This document shows, in pieces, positions 1-8,739 of a stretch of 64,000 nt of DNA. The position numbers and the translations under genes were made by a program. Numbering within the stretch: position 1 is the first letter of the stretch; each line of letters opens with the position of its first letter. The notes beneath the pieces were generated by a model. The model saw only the letters and a program-made list of their open reading frames with translations. It searched no databases and had not been told where the DNA came from. Source of the DNA: SXWH01 sp014189875 (GTDB lineage Bacteria; Verrucomicrobiota; Verrucomicrobiia; Chthoniobacterales; Chthoniobacteraceae); NCBI GenBank assembly GCA_044237855.1, contig JBIIEM010000002.1, forward strand, positions 1-64,000, written 5' to 3'.

Positions 1-277
1 TGGAATGTCACTTTCAGCGGATGGAGAGCGGGAAATATTTGCATCTACTGCGGATCGCGCTCGATTTTCTCCGCGTGCTTCATCTTCACGTCGCTCGGCA
101 ATCGTCAAGGCCGACAGGCTGCTAGCAAACCGACAGACAGAAATGTCACCGGGATTTACAACGCGGCGATCGGCTGCCGCGCGCCAACCGGAGCCGCCCC
201 CGCCTCGAAGGGTATTGGATTCTTTTTTCGGGATTCTTTTTGCTCTAAGTGAAATCAACGGGCAGGATTGTCCGCGC

Positions 278-1072
278 ATGAATCCATCCATAACCGTATC
301 AACCTCCCGAGTGAAAACATTCTCCAAACTGTGTGCCCTTCTTGCGCTCGGCGTTCTTTCGAATGCCTGCTTCGCCGAGGACAAACCCAAGGCTCAAATC
401 CCCGCCGCCGCCGCCGACGGCTGGATTTCGCTTTTCAACGGCAAGGACCTCGCCGGCTGGGAAGGCCTCGAAGGCTACTGGACCGTTGTGGACGGCGCGA
501 TCCAGTGCTCCGAGACCAAGCAAAACTCCAAGCAGACCGATTTGATCCTGCTCGCCTCAAAAGACAACCCGGAGAAATTCGCCAACTTCGAAATTCGCTA
601 CAGCTACAAATGGGTCACTCCCGACGGCAACTCGGGCCTTCAAATCCGCGGGAAGATTGACAACGCCAAGATGTTCCATGTCGGCGGTTATCAGGCAGAC
701 ATCGACGCGGGCAATTCCTACACGGGCATCATCTATGACGAGGGTGGTGTCGCCGGCGGCCGCGGCATCATGAGCAAACGCGGCGAAAAGACCGTCTGGG
801 ACGCCGAAAACAAGCGTGCCGGCACGCCGCTCGACAAGACCGACGCCGAAATCAAATCCAGGATCAAGCCGGTCGGCGAATGGAACGATGTCGTCGTCAT
901 CGTCGATAGGAACCATATCACCTACAGCATCAACGGCCAGGTCACCACCGAGATGATCGATAACAGTCCCAAGGCATGCAAAGACGGCGTCATCGGCCTC
1001 CAGATGCATGCCGGACACACCATGACCCTCCAGTTCAAAGACATCAAAATCAAGATGCTGGATAAGAAATAG
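278..1072 (+). CDS. Secreted DUF1080 (3-keto-disaccharide hydrolase-type) protein
   Basis: A 264-residue exported protein. The start at 278 is chosen because the next residues form a signal peptide: basic N-region, hydrophobic stretch CALLALGVLSNACFA, cleavage near Ala-Asp or at the Cys if lipidated. The mature part begins DGWISLFNGKDLAGWEG, the typical opening of the DUF1080 concanavalin-like beta-sandwich, and keeps the SGLQIRG and YTGIIYDE segments. The family (PF06439) is heavily expanded in PVC bacteria; some members hydrolyse 3-keto-glycosides. Substrate here is unknown. The reading frame is open for another 91 codons upstream, but that part looks non-coding. It stands alone; the next 300 bases hold no convincing gene. 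Confidence 0.85.
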   Translation: MNPSITVSTSRVKTFSKLCALLALGVLSNACFAEDKPKAQIPAAAADGWISLFNGKDLAGWEGLEGYWTVVDGAIQCSETKQNSKQTDLILLASKDNPEKFANFEIRYSYKWVTPDGNSGLQIRGKIDNAKMFHVGGYQADIDAGNSYTGIIYDEGGVAGGRGIMSKRGEKTVWDAENKRAGTPLDKTDAEIKSRIKPVGEWNDVVVIVDRNHITYSINGQVTTEMIDNSPKACKDGVIGLQMHAGHTMTLQFKDIKIKMLDKK

Positions 1073-1396
1073 CGGCCGCGCGCACCGCCCTGTCAAAGCC
1101 TCCGACCGGGAGAATGGACATCAGAAATATAGGAGCCATCCCATGAACGCGGCCTCTCCCGCTCGGCTGATCCGCTGTTCGATCGTCACTGGCATTACTT
1201 CTCGTGCACGAGGCGTCTGCCCCGTATTCGCTACAGAGCAGCATCAGCCCCCATCACTCCCCGACGCCTGTTACGTGAACGGCGCGGTTTGGACCGTGGA
1301 CTTGGAGGACGCACCGCGATTTAGCGTTGCGGTCAAACGCTCCGGATTCGCTGCGCTCCGCGGCATGAAGGCATCCGACGCGATAGGGCGCCCCTT
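1073..1396. other. Intergenic stretch with no supported gene
   Basis: A short plus-strand frame exists here, but its sequence resembles no family I recognise and has no ribosome binding site. It lies just downstream of the truncated VCBS-repeat relic, so it may be debris of that gene. Confidence 0.4.
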
Positions 1397-2135
1397 TCAC
1401 AAATAGAACCGCCCGTCCTCGTCGCCGACAATCAGATCCACGCGGCCATCCTTGTTCCAGTCGAGCGCCGTGGGGGTGATCATTTCGAGAACCATCGTCA
1501 GTGCCACGCCGTCGGATTTCTTCAGCGCGCGCCCCGGCGCATACTTCGGCCCGGTGCGCGTGCCGATGTTTTCAAAAAACGTAAAGCCCTCGGGGAAATC
1601 GCCGCAGATCAGATCGAGTTTCCCCGTGCCGAGGAAATCCGCAAAGCACGGCGACGGCCAGCCAAACGTCTCGATCGGCTGATTGCCCGAACGAAGCATC
1701 TCCGATTTTTCATACTTTGGAGCGTCGCTCGTGCCCGTGTTGCGCAGCACATACACGAAGCCACGCAGCGGGCCATTCGTCCACTTGCCGCCCGCGTCAT
1801 ACGCATTGTCCCATCCATAGTCCGTCCAGTCGTCCGCACCGACGACGATGTCCGTCTTCCCGTCGCCGTCGAAGTCCACATGGCGCCAGAAATTTCCGCG
1901 CATCTTCTTTGGATGAATATTCGCAGGCAGGGACAGCTTCCTCCCATTTTCCAATCCGCTCGTGAGGAAATCCGGATACTCCGGATACTCCATCGCAGGC
2001 GTGAGCACGCGTGGCTTGCCGTCCACAAACGACACGTCTGCGTATTGCACGCCCTTGCTGATGCGCCGCCCCGCGAGGAAAACCGGCATCGCATCACGCG
2101 CCGTGTCGATGCCGGGATTCGCGAAGACGTAGGTT
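1397..2135 (-). pseudogene. VCBS/FG-GAP repeat protein, 5'-truncated relic
   Basis: The translated minus strand carries beta-propeller blade motifs of the FG-GAP/VCBS type: WRHVDFDGDGKTDIVVGAD, FADFLGTGKLDLICGD and ALDWNKDGRVDLIVGDEDG, each with the acidic DxDxDG calcium-type loop. Such proteins are large, secreted and common in Planctomycetes and Verrucomicrobia. Homologous reading extends upstream of the first ATG (2089) through TYVFANPGIDTARDA to about 2135. There it joins, in another frame, the start of an IS630-type transposase. The 3' end stops after only a few blades, at GRFYL-TGA. Both ends are therefore missing and this is best read as a gene fragment. Confidence 0.7.
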
Positions 2136-2220
2136 TGCCTTTGCGCACGATGGTTTCGAGTTGCACGCGTTCTTCGGCACTCAGTCGGATGTGATGCTTT
2201 TTCTTTGGCATCACTCCCAT
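2136..2220 (-). mobile_element. IS630-family transposase, N-terminal remnant
   Basis: The minus-strand frame starting at 2220 or 2211 reads MPKKKHHIRLSAEERVQLE followed by TIVRKGK. This is the conserved beginning of IS630-type transposases (helix-turn-helix part, phrase RLSAEER.QLE). After Lys-Gly-Lys the frame runs out of register into the VCBS-repeat gene, so only about 28 codons of the transposase survive. No terminal inverted repeat or TA duplication could be identified. Confidence 0.7.
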
Positions 2221-2457
2221 CTATACAGGAAACTACTTAGTACCAGCTAATTCTTTTCGCGTATTACCATTACTCCATGAGTGACTTAGCACTAGCCTGT
2301 TCAAGAAATTGTGTAGTCGCATCCGTCGCATCCGTCGCAATCACGCAAGGAGCCGGGACGCCCCAACTCCTTGCGGAACTCGGCCGCGCGGCTACGAGAT
2401 TACTTCAATGGCTCCAAATGCGGAGATGGGATCCATCCAAACTGAGCCATCACCCAA

Positions 2458-3921
2458 CTATGCCGCCGGCTGCAATGCGGCGAGCAGGTCGTCGAGTGAG
2501 ACGGTGGCGATGGCGGAGGCCTTGTCGCTCATGGCGAAGGGCAGGATAAGGTCGCGTCCGTGGAGCATGGAGCCGCAGCTATAGACGACGTTCGGGACAT
2601 AGCCTTCGCGCTCGTTGCCCTCGGGGGAGAGGAGCGGTGCGCGCAGACGTCCGATGACCTTGGTGGGATCATCGAGATCGAGCAGTGCGGCGCCGATGCA
2701 ATATTTTCGCATCGGCCCGACGCCGTGGGTGATGACGAGCCAGCCGGCCTCGGTCTCGATGGGCGAGCCGCAGTTGCCGATTTTTACGGACTCCCACATT
2801 TCGGCGGGGCGCAGGATCACCTGCGGATTGCTCCAGTGGTGCAGGCTGTCGGAGAACATGAGCAGGAGGTTTTCATCGTCCTGCCGCGAGAGCATGGCGT
2901 AGCGGCCGCCGATGCGGCGGGGGAAGAGCGCCATGCCTTTGTTTTGCACGGCGCTGCCATTGAGCGTGAGCACGCGGAAGTGGAGGAAGTCCTGCGTCTC
3001 GATGAATTGCGGGAGGATGGCGCGGCCATTGTAGGCGGTGTAGGTCGCGCAATAAAGGACCGAGCCGTCGTCGTCGGTGAAGCGGACGAAGCGCGCGTCT
3101 TCGATGCCGTTGCTCTCATTCGGCGAGACGGGAAAAATGATGCGCTCACTCATTGCGAGCTTGGAGGAAAAGTTCAGCTCGTAGTTCGAGTCCGCGAGCC
3201 AGCGGAAGGTCTCGAGGGCGCGGCGCAGATCGCGGGTGACGGGCTTCGTGTCGCGGCGCACGCGGGCCATGCTTTCATCAAGCTGCAGGAGGGTGAAGTT
3301 TTCCGCGAGCGGCTCCATCACTGCGGCGGCATGACTGCCGCCGAAGCCCATCTCGTTGAGTTTCGTAAGGAACGATCTTTTCCGGTAGGTGGGATTCGGC
3401 ACGACCTCCGGCGCGGTGACGAAACGGGAGGCGGGATCGACGGCGATGGTGCCATCCGGCGCGATTACGCCGGTGCGGAACTCGATGGACGAGATGTGCC
3501 CTTCGCCCGTCGCGCGCAGGCTCATGATGAAGCGCATTCCGCCCGCGGGCGTGCCGTTTTGATCGGGATGGAGAACGATGGAGGGATTGAAAAGCGCGGC
3601 GGATTCCAACGCGTATTCACCGGAGAAAAGCGCGCCGATGAGAAGCTGGCGCACGCGGGAAAGCGGCGATTGCAATGTGAACTGAGGCCGCACCTTTTCG
3701 TAGTGAGCAAGGAGGAGCGATTCGATGTCGAAGTGCCGCGACGCAAACTCCGCGAGGATCGTCTGCAACTGCGCCTCCGCCTCCGCCTCGCTCAGCGCGA
3801 GGGCGCGCGCAAGGATGTCTGCGAGGATCTGCGCCTTTCCCGGGATGAACGGGCGGATGATCACACGCGCGCTCTCGGGTTGGAATGTCACGCTGTGGCG
3901 GCGGAGCCGGATGGTCTTCAT
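2458..3921 (-). CDS. GH130-family glycoside phosphorylase-like protein
   Basis: 487 residues, cytoplasmic, no signal peptide. The start at 3921 (MKTIRLRRHSVTF) overlaps the stop of the upstream glycosyltransferase gene by four bases (ATGA), which fixes it. The sequence has the five-bladed propeller features of GH130 enzymes: NPSIVLHPDQ near residue 130, GIEDARFVRF near 280, SRQDDENLLLMFSDSLHHW near 350 and GNCGSPIETEAGWLVITHGVG near 390. GH130 enzymes phosphorolyse beta-1,2- or beta-1,4-mannosides, releasing mannose 1-phosphate. The exact linkage cannot be read from the sequence. The coupling to a GT4-type enzyme suggests a role in making or recycling a mannose-containing polymer or solute. 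Confidence 0.85.
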   Translation of the reverse strand: MKTIRLRRHSVTFQPESARVIIRPFIPGKAQILADILARALALSEAEAEAQLQTILAEFASRHFDIESLLLAHYEKVRPQFTLQSPLSRVRQLLIGALFSGEYALESAALFNPSIVLHPDQNGTPAGGMRFIMSLRATGEGHISSIEFRTGVIAPDGTIAVDPASRFVTAPEVVPNPTYRKRSFLTKLNEMGFGGSHAAAVMEPLAENFTLLQLDESMARVRRDTKPVTRDLRRALETFRWLADSNYELNFSSKLAMSERIIFPVSPNESNGIEDARFVRFTDDDGSVLYCATYTAYNGRAILPQFIETQDFLHFRVLTLNGSAVQNKGMALFPRRIGGRYAMLSRQDDENLLLMFSDSLHHWSNPQVILRPAEMWESVKIGNCGSPIETEAGWLVITHGVGPMRKYCIGAALLDLDDPTKVIGRLRAPLLSPEGNEREGYVPNVVYSCGSMLHGRDLILPFAMSDKASAIATVSLDDLLAALQPAA

Positions 3922-6098
3922 GTGTGCAGGGGCTCGGCGACAGGGTGTGCCGCATAGTTCATTTCCGCGAGGGCGAGGTGGAAGGCCAGTGAGGATTCCG
4001 CGCCCTGGTTTTCGCTGATGCGCTCGGCGTGCAGGCCGTCGCTGCATCCGCCGGTGGTGGCATCGTAGAGAGGCACGCCGAGATCATTGCGGCCGAGGAA
4101 CCACTCGAATGCGCGCTTCGCTTCACGCGACCACATTGCGTCCTGCGTTGCACGGAATGCCTCGAGGCACGCGCTCACCATCGCCTGCGCCTCGACGGGC
4201 TGCTGGTCGAAGTCCGCGCGCGCGCCGTCGCGCTGGTAGAAGCCGTTGCTGCCGATGGGACGGAAATTTCCCGCCTGCGTCTTCTGGATCGAGGCGAGCC
4301 AGCGGAGAGACTTCAGCCCGATCTCAAGCGCCTCGGGATCCGGCATCCACTGGCCGCTGAGAATGAGCGCCTGGCAGATGCGCGCATTGTCGTAAGTCGC
4401 GCCCGGCTCGAACCACGGCCACTTCTCGGTGGCGCAGCTTTTCCACAGCCGCACGAGTTCGCCGGTGAGCAGTTGGCGCGCGGCGAGGACGGCGGGCGTG
4501 ACCGGGTAGCCGCGCAGATATTCGTGAACGCCGAGCAGCGTGAACGCCCACGCGCGCGGCGAGGAAAATGTGCCGACGACGGCCAGCCCGCGCTCGAAGA
4601 GCTGCGCGCACAGGCGGCGATGCCCGGTGTTCCGCGAGCGGCCCGCGCCCGATCCGACGGCCCAGAGCGCGCGCGCGTGGCTGTCCTGGCTGCCGGCCTG
4701 CTCCAGCCATTGCCGTCCGTGGCTCATGAAATTGCGGAAGTGGCCGGTCTCGTTGTTCAGCGCCGCAGCGAGAAATGCGAGGTAGCCGGTCGTGAGGCGG
4801 CTCAGGTTTTCGGTCGGAGGATCGCCTCCGGTCTCATCGAGCAGATTGCACAGGATGAATGCGCGCGCGTTGTCATCCGTGCAGTAGCCCTCGTGGAAAT
4901 TCGGCACGTTGAAAATCGCGTGCTGGAAGATCCCCGTGCCGTCCGACATGCGGATGATGTGGTCCAGCCGCAGCGGCGGCAAATCATACGGTCGGCTCGC
5001 GAGCGTCCATCCCGCGAAGGCTGCGCGCGGCGCGCCCCGGCGATCCGCGCGCGCACGCTGGAAGGAATCGAGATAGCGTTGCGCAGCCGCCGGCCAGATC
5101 ATCTCGCGGCCCATCACGTATGCCGCGTGGCGCGTCCGCTCCATGAGCACTGGGTCGTCGAGGAATTTGCAAACGGCCTCCGCGATTGCGGCCGGATTGC
5201 GGAATGGCACAAGCTTTCCGCGCCCGTCCGCGAGCAGTTCCTGCGCGTGCCAGTATGGCGTGGAGACGACCGCCTTTCCCGCGCCGAAAACATACGCGAG
5301 CGTGCCGGAGGTGATCTGCTGTTCATTCAGATACGGCGTCACGTAAATGTCCGTCGCGCCGATGAATTCCTTCAGGTCATCGAGCGACACGAAGCGGTTG
5401 TAAAAAATGACGTGCTCCTTCACGCCGCGATCCTCGGCGAGCCGTTCGAGGCTCAGCCGGTAGCTCTCACCTTCGCGCGCGACGAGATGCGGGTGCGTCG
5501 CGCCGAGCACGAGGTAAACGACATTCGGATGCCGCCGCACAATTTCCGGCAGCGCCTCGATGACATGCTCGATCCCCTTCCCCGGCCCGAGCAGTCCGAA
5601 CGTGAGCAGCACCATGCGCCCCTCGACGCCAAACTGCGCCTTGTAGATGCTCGAATCGGCAAACGGAATGTCCGGGATGCCGTGCGGGATCACGTCCACC
5701 TTCGCATCCGGCACGCCGTAAATGTCGCGCAGCATCTCCGCGCCCTTGCGCGCCATCACCACCACGCGATCGCTGAGCCGCACCACTTCGTCCATCACCC
5801 TGCGTTGCGCGGGACTTGGCTCGCGCAGCACCGTGTGCAGCGTCGTCACGACCGGCATCCGCACTTCCTTCAGCAGCGCGAGCAGGTGACTCCCCGCCGC
5901 ACCCCCGAAGATGCCGAACTCGTGCTGCACGCACAGCACCTCCGCGTTGTTGAAGTTCAAAAAATCTGCAGCGCGCCGGTAAGAATCCAGGTCCTTCTCA
6001 TACACCTCGAACCGCACGCGCTGCGGATAGCGGTGGCCTTCCACGCGATCGTTCATCGCGCCTGCGAAACAATCCGCATCCGGTGCCGCGCCCGCCAC
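3918..6098 (-). CDS. GT4-type glycosyltransferase with C-terminal alpha/alpha-barrel domain; 5' end disturbed
   Basis: About 726 residues from the GTG at 6098. Residues 1-360 form a GT-B glycosyltransferase: QHEFGIFGG, DVIPHGIPD, LLTFGLLGPGKGIE and the nucleotide-sugar site segment TPYLNEQQITSGTLAYVFGAGKAVV. Residues 380-720 resemble glycan-processing alpha-barrels (DNARAFILCNLL, GSNGFYQRDGARADFDQQP). Clear homology continues upstream of 6098 as KRIAFLGGYDPRRCGIATFT, the first Rossmann strand of this family. That frame has no ATG, GTG or TTG before a TGA near 6225. The true start is either a rare codon or lies in another frame (an ATG near 6227) and is lost by a frameshift. Translationally coupled to the GH130 gene. 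Confidence 0.8.
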   Translation of the reverse strand: MAGAAPDADCFAGAMNDRVEGHRYPQRVRFEVYEKDLDSYRRAADFLNFNNAEVLCVQHEFGIFGGAAGSHLLALLKEVRMPVVTTLHTVLREPSPAQRRVMDEVVRLSDRVVVMARKGAEMLRDIYGVPDAKVDVIPHGIPDIPFADSSIYKAQFGVEGRMVLLTFGLLGPGKGIEHVIEALPEIVRRHPNVVYLVLGATHPHLVAREGESYRLSLERLAEDRGVKEHVIFYNRFVSLDDLKEFIGATDIYVTPYLNEQQITSGTLAYVFGAGKAVVSTPYWHAQELLADGRGKLVPFRNPAAIAEAVCKFLDDPVLMERTRHAAYVMGREMIWPAAAQRYLDSFQRARADRRGAPRAAFAGWTLASRPYDLPPLRLDHIIRMSDGTGIFQHAIFNVPNFHEGYCTDDNARAFILCNLLDETGGDPPTENLSRLTTGYLAFLAAALNNETGHFRNFMSHGRQWLEQAGSQDSHARALWAVGSGAGRSRNTGHRRLCAQLFERGLAVVGTFSSPRAWAFTLLGVHEYLRGYPVTPAVLAARQLLTGELVRLWKSCATEKWPWFEPGATYDNARICQALILSGQWMPDPEALEIGLKSLRWLASIQKTQAGNFRPIGSNGFYQRDGARADFDQQPVEAQAMVSACLEAFRATQDAMWSREAKRAFEWFLGRNDLGVPLYDATTGGCSDGLHAERISENQGAESSLAFHLALAEMNYAAHPVAEPLHT

Positions 6099-6388
6099 CG
6101 ACTCGCACAGATCCGTCGTGAACGTCGCGATCCCGCATCGTCGGGGATCATATCCACCGAGAAATGCGATTCGTTTCGGAAGCGCGGAGTCTATGGCGAA
6201 GACCTTTCGATGCGCGCATCATCGCAGTTCCCGCGGCGGACACAACCACTGTAATGTTTAAACTCAGCGTTTGACCGCGTGTGCGCCTTTTGTCGCGGCA
6301 GTGTTCGCGACCAAAATCACAGTGGCTTCCCCTGCGGCACCACAGGCTTCGAACTTTCACGCTCCATTTCCTCCACCGGAAAAGCAAA

Positions 6389-6416
6389 CCGCCGCGCCCC
6401 TTTCGGAGCGCGGCGG
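6389..6416 (-). terminator. Rho-independent terminator after groL
   Basis: Perfect 8-bp stem CCGCCGCG / CGCGGCGG with a 12-base loop. On the minus strand it lies 46 bases past the groL stop and is followed by a T-rich tract (GTTTGCTTTTCC). A T6 run also follows on the plus strand, so it may work both ways. Confidence 0.75.
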
Positions 6417-6461
6417 CTGTGATTTTTTGCGGACAGGATTATCCGCGTTACGAGCGGAGTC

Positions 6462-8096
6462 TTAGAACTCGCCGCCGCCGTGACCGTGGTCATGGCCGCC
6501 GCCTGCTGCGGGTGCCTTCTTCTCCTGCACTTCGGTGATGATGCACTCGGTCGTGAGGAGCAGGCCGCTGATGGAAGCGGCGTGCTGGAGCGCGCTGCGC
6601 GTGACCTTCGTGGGGTCAACGACGCCGGCCTTCACGAGGTCCACCCATTCGCCAGTGGCGATGTTCAGACCTTCGTTGCCCTTGCGACGCTTGCATTCGC
6701 TGACGATGAGCGCGCCTTCGAGGCCCGCGTTGTCGGCGAGCGTGCGGAGCGGCTGCTCGATCGCGCGACGCACGATCTCGGCACCGATCTTCTCGTCACC
6801 TTCGAGCTTGAGGGCGTCGAGGGCCTTCTGCGCACGGATGAGTGCGACGCCGCCCCCGGGGACGATGCCTTCCTCGACGGCTGCGCGCGTGGCGTGCAGT
6901 GCGTCTTCCACGCGAGCCTTCTTTTCCTTCATCTCAGTCTCGGTGGCTGCACCGACATTGATGACGGCGACGCCGCCGGCGAGCTTGGCGAGACGCTCCT
7001 GGAGCTTCTCGCGGTCGTAATCGCTGGTGGTCTCCTCGATCTGGCGGCGAATCTGGCCCACGCGGCCCTGGATGTCGGACGGTTTGCCCGTGCCTTCCAC
7101 GATCGTGGTGTTTTCCTTGTCGATGGTGATGCGCTTCGCCTTGCCGAGGTCTTCGAGCCCGAGGTTTTCGAGCTTGAGGCCGAGGTCTTCGGTGATGCAG
7201 CGACCACCGGTGAGGATGGCGATGTCTTCCATCATGGCCTTGCGGCGGTCACCGAAGCCGGGCGCCTTCACGGCGGCGACATTGATGGTGCCACGGAGCT
7301 TGTTCACGACGAGCGTCGCGAGGGCTTCGCCTTCGACGTCTTCGGAGATGATGAGGAGCGGCTTGCCGGTCTTCGCGACCTTTTCCAACACGGGGAGGAT
7401 GTCCTTCAGGTTGGTGATTTTCTTCTCGTGGATGAGAATGTAGGCGTTCTCGAGGTTCGCTTCCATCGTCTCGGCATTAGTCACGAAATAGGGCGAGATG
7501 TAGCCCTTGTCGAACTGCATGCCTTCGACGACGTCGAGCGTGGTCTCGATGCTCTTCGCTTCCTCGACGGTGATCGTGCCGTCCTTGCCCACCTTGTCCA
7601 TCGCGTCGGCAATGATGTTGCCGATGGCGGTGTCCCAGTTGGCGGAGACGGTCGCGACCTGCGCGATTTCCGTGCGATCCTTGACCTTCTTGGAGATCTT
7701 CGCGAGTTCCGCGACGATCGCCTCGACGGCCTTGCTGATGCCGCGCTGGAGCGACGTCGGCGTTGCGCCGGCCGTCACATTGCGCAGACCTTCGCGATAG
7801 ATGCTCTCGGCGAGCACGGTCGCGGTCGTGGTGCCGTCGCCGGCGATGTCGCTGGTCTTGCTCGCGACTTCGCGAACGAGCTGCGCGCCCATGTTCTCAT
7901 AGGGGCATTCGAGTTCGATTTCCTTCGCGACCGTGACACCGTCTTTGGTGATGGTCGGGGATCCGAATTTCTTGTCGAGGATGACGTTACGTCCGGCTGG
8001 CCCGAGGGTTGCCTTGACTGCACGTGCGAGTTTCTCAACGCCGCGCAGGAGTGCCTGACGCGCCGTCTCGTCGAATTGGAGTTGTTTAGCTGCCAT
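6462..8096 (-). CDS. groL: Chaperonin GroEL
   Basis: 544 residues, full length for the 60-kDa chaperonin that folds proteins with GroES. The equatorial ATP site is intact (ITKDGVTVAKEIEL, DGTTTATVLAESIYREG), as are the hinge and apical segments and the late GIVPGGGVALIRA motif. The C-terminus is unusual: instead of a Gly-Gly-Met tail it ends PAAGGGHDHGHGGGEF, which is rich in His. The start ATG (8096) has no Shine-Dalgarno sequence; the leader is CA-rich (ACAACACACCTACTACA). It follows groS by 148 bases on the same strand. Confidence 0.97.
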   Translation of the reverse strand: MAAKQLQFDETARQALLRGVEKLARAVKATLGPAGRNVILDKKFGSPTITKDGVTVAKEIELECPYENMGAQLVREVASKTSDIAGDGTTTATVLAESIYREGLRNVTAGATPTSLQRGISKAVEAIVAELAKISKKVKDRTEIAQVATVSANWDTAIGNIIADAMDKVGKDGTITVEEAKSIETTLDVVEGMQFDKGYISPYFVTNAETMEANLENAYILIHEKKITNLKDILPVLEKVAKTGKPLLIISEDVEGEALATLVVNKLRGTINVAAVKAPGFGDRRKAMMEDIAILTGGRCITEDLGLKLENLGLEDLGKAKRITIDKENTTIVEGTGKPSDIQGRVGQIRRQIEETTSDYDREKLQERLAKLAGGVAVINVGAATETEMKEKKARVEDALHATRAAVEEGIVPGGGVALIRAQKALDALKLEGDEKIGAEIVRRAIEQPLRTLADNAGLEGALIVSECKRRKGNEGLNIATGEWVDLVKAGVVDPTKVTRSALQHAASISGLLLTTECIITEVQEKKAPAAGGGHDHGHGGGEF

Positions 8097-8244
8097 TGTA
8101 GTAGGTGTGTTGTGTTGTTGAGTTATGGGATGAAGCAGGAAGCCATGAAGTCAGGAAACTAAGTCAGAAAATCGGAAGACGCGGTTATTACTGCTTCTTC
8201 TTGGTTTCCTGGTTTCCTGCTTGATGAATCCTCCCGCAGGTCGG

Positions 8245-8541
8245 TTAGCCGATGATGCCGAGGATGTCGTCTTCGCGCATGATGAGGTAAGTCTCACCGT
8301 CCACCTTGATCTCGGTGCCACCGTATTTGCTGACGAGCACCTTGTCGCCGGCCTTGACGGTGAAGGGAATGATCTTCCCGTCATCGTCACGCTTGCCGGT
8401 GCCGAGGGCGACGACTTTGCCCTCCTGCGGTTTTTCCTTCGCGGTATCAGGAATGATGATGCCGCCTTTTTTGACTTCCGCTTCCTCGAGGTGCTGGACG
8501 AGGACGCGATCCCCGAGGGGACGAACGTTGACTTTTGCCAT
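8245..8541 (-). CDS. groS: Co-chaperonin GroES
   Basis: 98 residues starting MAKVNVRPLGDRVLV. It has the mobile loop (EEAEVKKGGIIIPDTAKEKP) and the roof and core strands through the end YLIMREDDILGIIG. It caps GroEL. The ATG at 8541 has no Shine-Dalgarno sequence and sits after a CA-rich leader (AACAACACAAACACC). The same frame is open upstream as far as 8727 and includes a signal-peptide-like stretch from an ATG at 8688 (see findings); 8541 is the conserved family start. Lies between dnaK and groL on one strand. Confidence 0.96.
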   Translation of the reverse strand: MAKVNVRPLGDRVLVQHLEEAEVKKGGIIIPDTAKEKPQEGKVVALGTGKRDDDGKIIPFTVKAGDKVLVSKYGGTEIKVDGETYLIMREDDILGIIG

Positions 8542-8739
8542 GGTGTTTGTGTTGTTGGTTTGTTGTTGCTTGTGGGTTTTTAACGAACCCAAGCCGGCAT
8601 TGCAGCTTAGGTTCGATAAATTGTGAGAGGCGAATGCAGGGGCCGCGAAGGCGAGGCAGCCGATGGCGAGTTTGAAGTGGCGTTTCATGGGGACAGAGAC
8701 GCCGCGGTTTGAGCATGAGGCCCGCACCGCGGCGGAGAG

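Noticed and set aside
2277..2549. Short plus-strand frame after the IS630 relic
   Set aside because: Low-complexity Arg/Trp-rich translation, contains a direct repeat CATCCGTCG, no ribosome binding site and overlaps the 3' end of the GH130 gene.
4029..6254. 741-codon open frame on the plus strand
   Set aside because: It is the mirror of the glycosyltransferase gene; composition is Arg/His-rich with no family motifs. High GC content keeps antisense frames open.
8542..8739. CIRCE or other HrcA operator near groES or dnaK
   Set aside because: TTAGCACTC-N9-GAGTGCTAA or a near match was not found upstream of either gene.
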